From contig NZ_JACXSI010000005.1 of the NCBI RefSeq assembly GCF_014712675.1, positions 30,030-94,029 on the forward strand: DNA of 64,000 bases, read 5' to 3'. Position 1 is the stretch's first letter; each line of letters opens with the position of its first letter. Source of the DNA: Peribacillus faecalis. Lineage in GTDB: Bacteria; Bacillota; Bacilli; Bacillales; DSM-1321. Positions 26,226 through 34,997 of the stretch are shown here, one piece after another. The translations under genes and the position numbers were made by a program. Under the pieces are notes generated by a model. It had not been told where the DNA came from. It searched no databases and saw nothing but the letters and a program-made list of their open reading frames with translations.

Positions 26226-27005
26226 CTAACTTCCTTTAAAATGAGGTGACCTCTTCTCCAAAAAAGCTTGAACGCCTTCAATGCGATCCTCACTCGTCTG
26301 CAATAGCATATAAATATCCAATTCTAAACGAAGTGCTTGCTCAAATGTCAAATCACTTCCCTTGATAATACACTCTTTCGTATATTGCATTGATAAAGTT
26401 GACATCTCTTCTAATAGAGTTGCTTGTATACAGGCCTTTTCCCATAAACAATCGCTATCGATTTTGTTGTTAATAAGCCCAAGTTCCAATGCTTCTTTAG
26501 CACCGATAACTTCTCCACCCAACAACATATTCATTGCAGGTCCTTTGCCAATCAGTTTAGGAAGTCGCTGCGTTATACCTCCTGCTGGAACGAGTCCCCA
26601 TGCTGCTTCCGGCATAAAAAATGTGGAAGTGGATGAAGCATAACGAATATCACCTACACACGCTAAGCTGACTCCTAGCGAGGCGCAGTCACCATTAATT
26701 GCAACAATTACTGGATACGGAATTCGGCTCCACTGTTCAATAGCTGAACTTGCTAAAGCGATAGAAGAATAAGACTCTTCCACATTATCGTCCTGTAAAA
26801 AGTCCTTGTTCATACCTAACGAAAAATGCGGTCCATTTGCACCTAACACAACGACTTTAATATCCTCATGATTTATTAGTTCATTCGCCACATACAAAAG
26901 CTCCTGCGACAATTCCGGAAGAAAAACATTATCATGCGCAGTGTTATTCAGCCTGACAAAAGCAATTTGGTTTTTATGCCATACTTCAAGATAGTGATAT
27001 TTCAT
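26226..27005 (-). CDS. Crotonase-fold protein lacking one catalytic glutamate
   Basis: Member of the enoyl-CoA hydratase/isomerase superfamily, 259 residues. The second glutamate is present (MPEAAWGLVPAGG), but the first is replaced: SLGVSLACVGD has Ser where hydratases have Glu. The CoA/oxyanion segment is also divergent (SLGMNKDF). It may be an isomerase, a retro-aldol or thioester-acting member, or a weak hydratase. It is in the middle of the operon between the tandem CoA-transferase and the other crotonase. Confidence 0.78.
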   Translation of the reverse strand: MKYHYLEVWHKNQIAFVRLNNTAHDNVFLPELSQELLYVANELINHEDIKVVVLGANGPHFSLGMNKDFLQDDNVEESYSSIALASSAIEQWSRIPYPVIVAINGDCASLGVSLACVGDIRYASSTSTFFMPEAAWGLVPAGGITQRLPKLIGKGPAMNMLLGGEVIGAKEALELGLINNKIDSDCLWEKACIQATLLEEMSTLSMQYTKECIIKGSDLTFEQALRLELDIYMLLQTSEDRIEGVQAFLEKRSPHFKGS

Positions 27006-27039
27006 AAGCTCCCCCCGCTTCTTAAAAAATATGTAAAAT

Positions 27040-28875
27040 CTACAAACTATTAAATAATTCTTCTGTATGCTGTCCTAATTCAGGAGCAGGATTCGCAGAC
27101 ACTTTCCATTCTTTACTCTGCCAAGGCGTCCCGATCAACGAAGTTTCACCTGTTATAGATAGCTTGTGCACGCCGCTATCATCTGCGATACTTTTCAGAT
27201 TCCTGATTTGTCCTTCCGCCTCCGTTTGGCTATCTGCACATCCTTCAAAAAAACAATCTCCAACCAACTGGCAAGCTACCTCATATTGTGACAAATCAAT
27301 CCTAATTCCTTCTCCGTTGCGTTGACGGCAAATCAAGCTTGCAGCCAATACGAAAGCACCATGTATACCCGCTCCTATATCACTAACAGAAAAACCGGGA
27401 AGCCATGGTTTTCCATCATCATAATGTGTCAAAGCAGCGATTCCAGACATCGCTTCCAAAGTCGGCCCGTAGCCCACAAAGTCTCTATAAGGTCCCGTTT
27501 GCCCAAAAGCAGATAAAGATAGGTTAATAAGTTGAGGCTGATACTTCCACAACTGTTCATATTGCAGACCAAAATTAGGCATTACGCGCGGACTGAAATT
27601 CTCGACAATCACATCACTTATTTCCACTAATTCCAAAAATTTTTGCCGGTCCTCCATTACATTCAAATCCAATGAGATTCCTCTTTTATTGCGATTAAGC
27701 TCTCTATAAAAAGGAGCGGTCGCCCCTTTTTGTGAACGTATACCGTCCGGTCGATGAGGTGCCTCAATTTTAATGACTTCGATTCCTAAATCCGCAAAAA
27801 GTCTCGTGCAATATGGCCCAGACCACATATTTGTCATATCCAGGATTCTGATTGTATCTTTGTCCTTAATGAATCCCTTTCCAGTGCAATTCGTTTTGAT
27901 TGCCCACGGCAAACTTATATGATTTCCTCGCTCCCAAAACTCTCTTTCTTTTAAATGAAGGCAATCCTTTACTTCCTGCAAACTCTGAACATAGGCAAAC
28001 GGCATTCTGAAAGCCTGCCCTGTATAAAACAATTCCGATTTTTTCATGGACCGTGTCCACTCAGACAATTCCGCTTCAAGACTGGCGCAATGTTTTAATC
28101 GACTTACATCATTGTTCCATTCGGGTTTATGAGGCAACTCTGCCCAACTCTCTAACAATTCCCATTTTTCATTGACAGGCGCCCCTAAAAAAATCATGCC
28201 ATCTGTACATGGCATGATGGCCATTGGGGCAATTGCATGGTGGCGGTTGCCCATCCTGCTGCGTTCTTCACCAGTTGCCAAATACGTTGAGAAAGCACCT
28301 TCCAATGCACTTACAACAACTGTAAGTGCATTTATCTGAACTAGATGTTTTTTATTTGGCCGTAAAGTCAGATGGGCTAACAATCCGCCGGCAGCTGCAT
28401 GAGCTCCAACGAGGTAGGATGCCGGATATCCTCCAACTTGTAAAGGCTTAAGCTCCGGATTACCTGTAAGCTCCATCCATCCACCCATTGCCTGCAGAGC
28501 ATATTCTTCTTCTGTACCGATACCATTAGGAAAATCAAGATATACTCCGATACAAGTTTCTGAGCTACGTTGATTTTCAAAAAACGAGTTCAAAAGATCT
28601 TTGCATTTAAGAGTACAATGACTATCCCAAATAATAAGATCCCACCTGAGAGCTAAACACTCGGTCACATATTCTAGCAATTCTTCATCATTAGAAAAAC
28701 ACACAATCCTCTTTCCTGCATTCCGAAATACTGACCGATGCTCTTCGGGTCGGCTAATTCTCGTGACTGACGCACCGCTTTTTGAAAGTAAACGTCCTGC
28801 ATAACTGCCAGATGGACCATTGACTATTTCAAGTATCTTCAAATCATGCAATAGTGTTTCTTTAGTTGTTTTCAC
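27040..28875 (-). CDS. Tandem (two-domain) CaiB/BaiF type III CoA-transferase
   Basis: The 611 residues contain two CaiB/BaiF modules. Residues about 10-325 form a diverged first copy; about 335-611 form a second, more typical copy starting DMTNMWSGPYCTRLFADLG. By eye the catalytic Asp is present in the second copy (SVSDIGAGIHG) but replaced by Ser in the first (PASYLVGAH). The second copy ends early, at APELGQHTEELF, without the usual last strands. Type III transferases move CoA between carboxylic acids and work as interlocked dimers; this fusion may form a pseudo-dimer. Start GTG at 28875 after a GA-rich site. Confidence 0.82.
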   Translation of the reverse strand: MKTTKETLLHDLKILEIVNGPSGSYAGRLLSKSGASVTRISRPEEHRSVFRNAGKRIVCFSNDEELLEYVTECLALRWDLIIWDSHCTLKCKDLLNSFFENQRSSETCIGVYLDFPNGIGTEEEYALQAMGGWMELTGNPELKPLQVGGYPASYLVGAHAAAGGLLAHLTLRPNKKHLVQINALTVVVSALEGAFSTYLATGEERSRMGNRHHAIAPMAIMPCTDGMIFLGAPVNEKWELLESWAELPHKPEWNNDVSRLKHCASLEAELSEWTRSMKKSELFYTGQAFRMPFAYVQSLQEVKDCLHLKEREFWERGNHISLPWAIKTNCTGKGFIKDKDTIRILDMTNMWSGPYCTRLFADLGIEVIKIEAPHRPDGIRSQKGATAPFYRELNRNKRGISLDLNVMEDRQKFLELVEISDVIVENFSPRVMPNFGLQYEQLWKYQPQLINLSLSAFGQTGPYRDFVGYGPTLEAMSGIAALTHYDDGKPWLPGFSVSDIGAGIHGAFVLAASLICRQRNGEGIRIDLSQYEVACQLVGDCFFEGCADSQTEAEGQIRNLKSIADDSGVHKLSITGETSLIGTPWQSKEWKVSANPAPELGQHTEELFNSL

Positions 28876-28941
28876 CCTCCATCACCCTTCTAGCGCAAGC
28901 ACCTGTGCATTATTTAAAATGATGTTGACCCTTTCACCTTT

Positions 28942-29085
28942 TCAATCTGCAGTCGGAAGGGCTACAGGCTTTTTCAATTCCAGTGGTGCTTTGCAGCATG
29001 AAATAGTGCCCTCTCCAGCTTTCGTACATAAAAGTTCAATACCACACGTTTTACAATACAAACGCTTTCCTAATTGATTAGCCAC
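28942..29085 (-). CDS. Desulforedoxin-like Cys4 mini-protein, copy 1
   Basis: A 47-residue protein with the metal-site pattern C-x2-C-x15-C-C (YCKTC to SCCKAPLE). Spacing and the final CC pair are those of desulforedoxin and the N-terminal domain of desulfoferrodoxin, which bind one iron (or zinc). The start is taken as GTG at 29085, 8 nt after AAAGGA, which gives the same start-to-cysteine spacing as its neighbour copy. It lies inside the CoA-catabolic run. Iron binding and electron-transfer function are inferred; a zinc-ribbon role is the alternative. Confidence 0.75.
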   Translation of the reverse strand: MANQLGKRLYCKTCGIELLCTKAGEGTISCCKAPLELKKPVALPTAD

Positions 29086-29121
29086 AGCGATCATCCTTTC
29101 ATAATTCATGTCAGAAAACAA

Positions 29122-29256
29122 TTATTTAGATAATGCTTGCTTATTTTGCAGGCTTTCTCCACAGCAAATTACATCTGTGTTAACCCCCAATTTTGTTACG
29201 ATAAATTCACTTTGGCATTTTACGCATATTAATTTTGCTCCAATTTTTAAGGACAT
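29122..29256 (-). CDS. Desulforedoxin-like Cys4 mini-protein, copy 2
   Basis: A 44-residue protein with C-x2-C-x16-C-C (ICVKC to ICCGESL), nearly the same layout as the 47-residue protein encoded just downstream. The CCGE end is especially like desulforedoxin. The ATG at 29256 follows AGGAGG by 8 nt. The two mini-genes are 36 bp apart and lie between two CoA-transferase genes, so they are probably co-transcribed. They may be a duplicated pair. Confidence 0.75.
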   Translation of the reverse strand: MSLKIGAKLICVKCQSEFIVTKLGVNTDVICCGESLQNKQALSK

Positions 29257-29278
29257 GCTCAAGACCTCCTATTCGAAT

Positions 29279-30505
29279 TTAAGAACTTGCATATGCCGGT
29301 TTGTTACCGATGACCTTTTCCTCTGTCAATTTCTTAATCTCTTCATCTGAGCAGTTTAGTATATTTTGAAGCACATCTTTATTATGTTGACCTAATAGAG
29401 GTGCCGGAGATCGGTGTTCAAGTCGGTTGCCTGAAAATTTTACTGGCCATGCCGGGTATTGATGAGTTCCTGTAAATTCATGTGTTACAGCTTGGAAAAA
29501 ACCGTCAAAATAAGGCGCTTTTTCTATATCATTTACATGGACAACGGGTCCAGAACTTACCCCGAATGTTTGTAAAAGATTCGAAGCTTCTTCTTTCTCC
29601 AACTGTGAAGTCCAATTTTCTATAAAAATATCCAAATCATCATGATTTTCATAACGACTTTTTATAGTCTGAAAACGCTCATCCGTTGTCCAGGAAGGGT
29701 TCCCTAGCGCATTGCAAAATTGCTTCCACTCTGTATCGTCAGCCACCGCAATGGCAATCCATTCATCAGTTCCTTTACAACGATATACACCGTGAGGAGC
29801 CATGTTCGGCTGACGATTTCCTATACGTCCCCAATTCCGTCCATTCATGGAAGCATCGGCAATAGGCTGACCCATGAAATTCACACAGCCTTCTACTTGC
29901 GCAATTTCGATCATTTGCCCTTTACCGGTTGTTTCCCGATATTGCAGAGCTGATAATAACGCAAATGCTGCATGCGTTCCGGAAATGACATCTCCAGCTC
30001 CCCCGATTGTCATTGGGGAGTCATTACGATAACCATTCACTTGAGCAAGTCCCGATAAGATCTCAAATGTAAAAGCAAAACCAGGTTGGTCGCGATTAGG
30101 ACCTGTTCTTCCATAGGCTGGCATTGATAACATGATGATCGAAGGATTCAATTCACATAATTGCTCATAGTTAAGTCCAAAATTATCCATTACACGCGGA
30201 GAGGAATTTTCAATGACTGCATCGCTCTTCGCAATTAATTCTTTCAGCAATTTCATACCTTCCGGATCATTCAGATTAAGCGTGATTCCTTTTTTATTCA
30301 TATTTGCCGCATTAAACTGCGGTCCCATTTCCCACCAATTTTCTCCTGGAGAAGACATAGAATAACGAAAGCCATCCGCGCGTTGAACAGATTCAACCTT
30401 AATTACTTCTGCACCTAATGCACCTAAGTATGATGTGCAAACAGGTCCCGACCACCACATTGTTAAATCAACAATTCGAACCCCTTCTAAAGGTAAAGTT
30501 GTCAT
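29279..30505 (-). CDS. CaiB/BaiF type III CoA-transferase
   Basis: Predicted to exchange CoA between an acyl-CoA donor and a carboxylic acid substrate. The 408 residues start with the family pattern VRIVDLTMWWSGPVCTSYLGALGAEVIKVE and carry the catalytic aspartate in GAGDVISGTHAAF. SPRVMDNFGL and APLLGQHNKDVL are also typical. The ATG has AGGAGG 7 nt upstream. Its N-terminus (MWWSGP) is close to that of the second half of the tandem transferase, suggesting relatedness. Confidence 0.9.
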   Translation of the reverse strand: MTTLPLEGVRIVDLTMWWSGPVCTSYLGALGAEVIKVESVQRADGFRYSMSSPGENWWEMGPQFNAANMNKKGITLNLNDPEGMKLLKELIAKSDAVIENSSPRVMDNFGLNYEQLCELNPSIIMLSMPAYGRTGPNRDQPGFAFTFEILSGLAQVNGYRNDSPMTIGGAGDVISGTHAAFALLSALQYRETTGKGQMIEIAQVEGCVNFMGQPIADASMNGRNWGRIGNRQPNMAPHGVYRCKGTDEWIAIAVADDTEWKQFCNALGNPSWTTDERFQTIKSRYENHDDLDIFIENWTSQLEKEEASNLLQTFGVSSGPVVHVNDIEKAPYFDGFFQAVTHEFTGTHQYPAWPVKFSGNRLEHRSPAPLLGQHNKDVLQNILNCSDEEIKKLTEEKVIGNKPAYASS

Positions 30506-30518
30506 AAAAACACCTCCT

Positions 30519-31724
30519 CTAAATTATTCCTTTCGCTGACATCTCCTGAATTTCTTCTTCAGAATATCCGAGAATCTCTCCAAATACGCGCTTATTATCT
30601 TCCCCTAATAGCGGTGCAACCTTTTCGATGCTCCAAGGTGTCTCTGATAAACGGAAAGGAGGCCCTGGTTGTTCAACTTCACCCATAATAGGGTGGTTAA
30701 CTTTCACAAAAAATTCACGCTCTTTATATTGGGGAAAATCAAGCATCTCCTCGAAGTTAATGACGGGTGTAATAGGAATTCTCCACTCAATCCCTAACTG
30801 AATAATTTCCTCTTTCGTATGCCTCATTAACCACTCATCAAATCGTGCTCGGAATAATTCTTTATTTCCCGGTTCCACCCGTCTGTATTGCTCCATAAAG
30901 CGCGGGTCTTCTACCCAATCATACATTTCTGTCATATAACAAAAGTCTTGCCAATGCTGACCAGAAAGTAAGTTGATCCCAATATATCCATCCTTGCATT
31001 TTTCAATGCTAGGCATTGAAATATAGCGATCTTCAAAGGATGCGCAAGTTGTGTACGAATGCTGCACATTGCGATACGGCATATGAATGACTCCGCACTC
31101 AGCGATTGAAACATCCACGTGCGTGCCTTCGTTTGTTTTTTTTCTTCCTAATACAGCGGCTAAAGTAGATGCAGCTGCAATTGTACCAGCGGAATATTCA
31201 GTTAATCTCAAAGCCCCGCCAGCACGAAGAGGTTCCCTTGTTTTATCGCCTATTTGACTGACAAACCCGTTCATAGCTTGTGTAATCAATTCAGTCGCTT
31301 TATAGTCCTTATACTCACCGCTCTGTCCGAAGTTCGAGATAGATGTCATCACCAGCTTTGGATTAATCTGTTTCAAATTTTCATAACCTAAACCCAGTCC
31401 AGAAAGGAAACCTGGAGAGAAGTTTTCTACTAATACATCTGCATCCTTCACTAATGCCTTTAATAGACTGGCACTGCGTTCTGTCTTTAAATTTAACGTG
31501 ATACCGTGTTTATTATTATTCAAAAATGCATATAATCCACTGGCATTTATATTCTCAACATCATTGGGAAACGGTCCTTCCAGCCTTGACGGATCTCCGA
31601 TTTCCGGCTGTTCAATTTTGATTATCTCTGCTCCATAATCCGCTAATAATTTCGTGCAATAAGGTCCAGCAATATTCCAAGAAAGATCAATTACTTTAAT
31701 GCCTGAAAGAGCTTTTTCCGTCAT
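30519..31724 (-). CDS. CaiB/BaiF family CoA-transferase with Glu at the catalytic position
   Basis: The 401-residue protein has the full CaiB/BaiF layout (VIDLSWNIAGPYCTKLLADYGAEIIKIE at the start, APLLGEDNKRVFGEILGY at the end). By eye the catalytic Asp is a Glu in LTEYSAGTIAA, as in a known subgroup of the family. The enzyme may still form a glutamyl anhydride or may differ in substrate. Gene order places it directly after the acyl-CoA dehydrogenase gene, with 27 bp between them. Confidence 0.86.
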   Translation of the reverse strand: MTEKALSGIKVIDLSWNIAGPYCTKLLADYGAEIIKIEQPEIGDPSRLEGPFPNDVENINASGLYAFLNNNKHGITLNLKTERSASLLKALVKDADVLVENFSPGFLSGLGLGYENLKQINPKLVMTSISNFGQSGEYKDYKATELITQAMNGFVSQIGDKTREPLRAGGALRLTEYSAGTIAAASTLAAVLGRKKTNEGTHVDVSIAECGVIHMPYRNVQHSYTTCASFEDRYISMPSIEKCKDGYIGINLLSGQHWQDFCYMTEMYDWVEDPRFMEQYRRVEPGNKELFRARFDEWLMRHTKEEIIQLGIEWRIPITPVINFEEMLDFPQYKEREFFVKVNHPIMGEVEQPGPPFRLSETPWSIEKVAPLLGEDNKRVFGEILGYSEEEIQEMSAKGII

Positions 31725-31751
31725 CCTTTACCACCTCAATATATTTCTATA

Positions 31752-32915
31752 TTAATTAACCAACTGCCCATCCGTTACAGGCAAAACAGACAAAGATTTT
31801 GCTACTTTCTTTAATTGAAAATTCGCCGGTCCAAGATTCAATTGCATACTTTTAAATCTTCTGAAACAGAATTGGAGAGGATAATCCATATCAATCCCCA
31901 TTCCCCCATGTAATTGATGTGCACCGACCATTACTTTTTGCCCTTCTTTACAAATAAATGCCTTCGCTATTGCAGTTTCAGTTTCAGCCGATACCCCGTC
32001 ATTCAATCTTGATATCGCGTGATAAGCAGCTAAACGGCCTCCTTCCACAATTGTAAACATGTCTGCTAAACGATGTTGAACAGCTTGAAAGCTCCCAATC
32101 GGCCGCTTGAATTGATGCCTTTCCTTTACATAATCAGTTGTTACCGTAACCGCTTTATTAAGTAAACCTATTATTTCAATGCATTGCAGAGCTGTTGCAG
32201 CTTCAATTATTTTCTGAGCAGTCTCCCAGCCTTGGTCGACAGAGCCTAATAAGTCTTCAGAAGTGACTGTAACTCCGTCAAATTCTACTTCATACAATCC
32301 ATCTGAACCAATAGAAGGCAGCGGTTTTATGTGTACTCCAGCTTGTTTTCCTTTTACCAAGAACAAACTTAAGCCTTCACTGCCGGCAGGTGATTCAGTC
32401 GTTCTCGCCAATGTTAAGAAATAATCAGCCGTTGTCGCAAACGGCACAAACATCTTTTTGCCTGTAAGAGAATATGTTCCGCCTTTTTCTTTAGCAACGG
32501 ACGAAATATACGATAAATCATAATGAGCTTGCGGTTCGGAGAATGCACCCGTTACCAAAAGCTTTCCTTCCGCAATTTCAGGTAACAATTCATTCTTTTG
32601 CGCCGTCGTCCCATATTGAAGAATAGGAAGAACGCCGTATGAAAGCGTTGATGAGAAAGGAGAAGAAAATAAAGCAGCACCCGCTTCTTCAACAACTAAA
32701 GCCAAATCCAAGAGGCTTCCGCCAGCCCCGTCAAATTCTTCGGGAATGCACAATCCAAGAAAACCCATTTCAGCTATTTCATTATAAAAAGATGGCGAAA
32801 ATTTGTTCTCACTGGCTTCTGCCGTGCGAAGAGCTGTAACCGTACACTTTTCTTTGAAAAACTTCTGTGCCGTACTTTTTAATACTTCTTGAATTTCATT
32901 TAAAGCAAAATCCAT
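31752..32915 (-). CDS. Acyl-CoA dehydrogenase family protein, probable non-catalytic partner subunit
   Basis: ACAD-fold flavoprotein, 387 residues. The N- and middle domains are recognisable (GLCIPEEFDGAGGS, TGAFSEPQAHYD, RHQFKRPIGSFQAVQHRLADM, QLHGGMGI). The C-terminal motif carrying the catalytic Glu (EGT) is replaced by LNLGPANFQ. Actinobacterial side-chain ACADs such as ChsE1-ChsE2 are alpha2beta2 heterotetramers with one degenerate subunit. This protein and the dehydrogenase encoded at 35.6 kb would fit that scheme. ATG start after AAAGGGGAG. Confidence 0.85.
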   Translation of the reverse strand: MDFALNEIQEVLKSTAQKFFKEKCTVTALRTAEASENKFSPSFYNEIAEMGFLGLCIPEEFDGAGGSLLDLALVVEEAGAALFSSPFSSTLSYGVLPILQYGTTAQKNELLPEIAEGKLLVTGAFSEPQAHYDLSYISSVAKEKGGTYSLTGKKMFVPFATTADYFLTLARTTESPAGSEGLSLFLVKGKQAGVHIKPLPSIGSDGLYEVEFDGVTVTSEDLLGSVDQGWETAQKIIEAATALQCIEIIGLLNKAVTVTTDYVKERHQFKRPIGSFQAVQHRLADMFTIVEGGRLAAYHAISRLNDGVSAETETAIAKAFICKEGQKVMVGAHQLHGGMGIDMDYPLQFCFRRFKSMQLNLGPANFQLKKVAKSLSVLPVTDGQLVN

Positions 32916-32933
32916 AATAGTACTCCCCTTTCT

Positions 32934-33356
32934 TTACGTATTTCGACGTTTAAACTTCGGTAATGCTATATCCTCAAAAACTTGATCAATCACAGCTTCT
33001 ACAGGCATTCCGATATATATTTCATCAGGCTCGCAATCTATCATATTAGAAACAAGTCGAACCCCTTCCTCTAACTCTACTAACACAACCTCATAGGGTA
33101 CTTTAAAGGCTGGATGAACCGGACGGTGATAAATAACATAGCTGTAAATGGTACCTTTCCCGCTTGATGGAACCCATTCCATATTGAAACTATGACATTT
33201 ATGGCAAACCGGACGAGGTGGGTGCATTAATTCTTTACATTCTGAACATCGTTGAAAATGAAGCTGCTTCGTTTCTTGCATTACTTTCCAAAACGGCAAA
33301 CTATCAGCATCCACCAGTGGTCTTGGTGGAGTAAATCCTTCATTGTATCGAACCAT
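32934..33356 (-). CDS. DUF35 zinc-ribbon/OB-fold protein
   Basis: A 140-residue protein with a rubredoxin-like zinc ribbon (CSECKELMHPPRPVCHKC, C-x2-C-x10-C-x2-C) and an OB-fold domain with KGTIYSYVIYHRP and VPYEVVLVELEEGVRL. DUF35 proteins bind CoA substrates and partner thiolase-fold enzymes. In actinobacteria the ChsH2 DUF35 domain is required for Ltp2 retro-aldolase activity. It follows the Ltp2-like gene by 8 bp, which supports such a complex. The ATG at 33356 follows AGGAGG. Confidence 0.9.
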   Translation of the reverse strand: MVRYNEGFTPPRPLVDADSLPFWKVMQETKQLHFQRCSECKELMHPPRPVCHKCHSFNMEWVPSSGKGTIYSYVIYHRPVHPAFKVPYEVVLVELEEGVRLVSNMIDCEPDEIYIGMPVEAVIDQVFEDIALPKFKRRNT

Positions 33357-33364
33357 TTTTATTC

Positions 33365-34534
33365 TTACCTCCTTTTTAATATCAGGCCGCTTGAAGGAAC
33401 ACCAGGCCCTCCCGTAACTAAACAAAGCTCCGCATCTTGTATTTGGGTTGTAGAAGTGCCTCGAATTTGACGAACACCTTCCGTAATTAAATTCATTCCG
33501 TGTATATAAGCTTCTGACATTAAACCGCCTGCTGTATTAATGGGCAGCTGTCCATCAGGACGGATACGATCTCCTCCTTGAATGAAATCTACACCTTCTC
33601 CTTTTCCGACAAAGCCCAGCGCCTCTAATTGCATAGGAACAAGCGGACTAAATGCATCATAAATTTGCGCTACATTAATATCCCACGGAGAAATGCCTGC
33701 CATATGGAATAATCTTTTCCCATATGTTTCAATTTCAGGAAACACCGCAATATCCGGGCGGTAATAACTTGTCATCATTTCACCATTCGATGCTGTCGAT
33801 TGAACCGCTGCAGAAATATACGCCGGACGCTGCTTTAAATCTTTCGCTCTTTCAGCAGTTGTTACAATAACAGCTACCGCACCGTCTGAACTTAAACAGC
33901 TATCATGACGGCGAAGCGGCGCAACATTAACAGGCGAATTCATATATTCTTCTAGCGTTAATTTACGATCATAAAACTGCGCTTTCGGATTGCGATTTGC
34001 ATTCTCACGATTCACAAGCGCAACAGGAGCAAATGCGCCATCCTTTATATTATTTTGATAAATATACCGTTGTGCGAACATCCCGTCCCAGGAAACTGGT
34101 GTCAATAATCCATACGGATGATACATGCCCATATAAGTTAAATCTGCCACACGATTCGGCTCAAAATCCCCATATTTCACAGGTCCTGAAGCATCTCGTA
34201 TTGAACGGACACAGACAACATAATTAGCAATTCCAGAAGCGACTGCCGCAACAGCATGCGCTACAGTTCCGCAGTTCCCGCCTCCGCCATAGGGCGTTTT
34301 ACTGAAGAAATGAAGGTTAGGTATACCTAATGCCTTCACAATATCTACCTGTTCTGCTCCAGTATCAAGTGTATAATTAACCATCCCGTCAATGTCATTT
34401 ACTGTCAGGCCGGCATCTTTTACTGCTGCAAGTATCGCTTCACAGGCCATTTGAAGCTCACTTCGCCCACAGTTTTTACTGAATTCTGTTTCTCCAATAC
34501 CGACTATTGCCGTTTTGTCGCAAATATTCTCCAC
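33365..34534 (-). CDS. Thiolase-fold protein of the SCP-X/Ltp2 aldolase group
   Basis: Probable retro-aldolase acting on a beta-hydroxyacyl-CoA in complex with the DUF35 protein. The 389 residues show the non-decarboxylating SCP-X layout (IVGIGETEFSK start, GGGGNCGTVAHAV, QIYDAFSP, GGLMSEAYIHGMN). Canonical thiolases have CSSG and GHP motifs; here they are NCGT and YIHG. Tyr292 and Tyr343 match in position the two tyrosines I recall as catalytic in Ltp2 (294 and 344). GTG start after GGGGGAAAAAC. A plain thiolase or acyltransferase role is the alternative. Confidence 0.82.
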   Translation of the reverse strand: MENICDKTAIVGIGETEFSKNCGRSELQMACEAILAAVKDAGLTVNDIDGMVNYTLDTGAEQVDIVKALGIPNLHFFSKTPYGGGGNCGTVAHAVAAVASGIANYVVCVRSIRDASGPVKYGDFEPNRVADLTYMGMYHPYGLLTPVSWDGMFAQRYIYQNNIKDGAFAPVALVNRENANRNPKAQFYDRKLTLEEYMNSPVNVAPLRRHDSCLSSDGAVAVIVTTAERAKDLKQRPAYISAAVQSTASNGEMMTSYYRPDIAVFPEIETYGKRLFHMAGISPWDINVAQIYDAFSPLVPMQLEALGFVGKGEGVDFIQGGDRIRPDGQLPINTAGGLMSEAYIHGMNLITEGVRQIRGTSTTQIQDAELCLVTGGPGVPSSGLILKRR

Positions 34535-34549
34535 GTTTTTCCCCCATTT

Positions 34550-34984
34550 CTATTCAATGATTACTAAAGCTTTACCTGAAGCATGATTGCCGAGGCTGTT
34601 TTTGCCGACAAATTCGATTTCTACTAGTTTTTTTTCATCTTCCTCATATTTTTTCGTAACTGTTCCTGTTATTGTCATTCGATCACCCGGATAATTCGGA
34701 ACAGCCAAGCGTAAAGTAATGCTTTTTATTTCTCCTGTCGGACCACACCAATCAGTCAAATATTTTCCGATTAACCCATTAGTCGTTAAAATATTCATAA
34801 ATACATCATCTGCAGCTGCACTGCGAGCCGCACGGTGGTCATGATGAACAAGCGCATAATCATGTGTGGCTGAAATGGCACCTCCCACTACTAAAGCAGC
34901 TGTAATCTCTCGAGTATGAACGGGCAATTCATAACCTACTTCAATTTCATTCCATTTAACGGCTTTTACTCTTGTTTCATTCAT
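34550..34984 (-). CDS. MaoC-like hydratase subunit (ChsH1-like)
   Basis: Hot-dog fold enoyl-CoA hydratase subunit, 144 residues. The catalytic D-x4-H dyad is present as Asp42 and His47 (DYALVHHDH). The following NILTTNGLIGKYLTDWCGP and VPNYPGD segments are like those of ChsH1, the catalytic half of the heteromeric hydratase in cholesterol side-chain removal. The ATG at 34984 follows GGGGG by 6 nt. It lies between the second MaoC-like gene and the Ltp2-like gene, the same order as in the igr operon. Confidence 0.87.
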   Translation of the reverse strand: MNETRVKAVKWNEIEVGYELPVHTREITAALVVGGAISATHDYALVHHDHRAARSAAADDVFMNILTTNGLIGKYLTDWCGPTGEIKSITLRLAVPNYPGDRMTITGTVTKKYEEDEKKLVEIEFVGKNSLGNHASGKALVIIE

Positions 34985-34997
34985 AGAAATCCCCCTA

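Noticed and set aside
29279-31724. Alpha-methylacyl-CoA racemase as identity of the CaiB/BaiF proteins
   Set aside because: Racemases of this fold carry a His before the Asp in a GHD-type motif; that motif is not seen here, so CoA-transfer is the better call.
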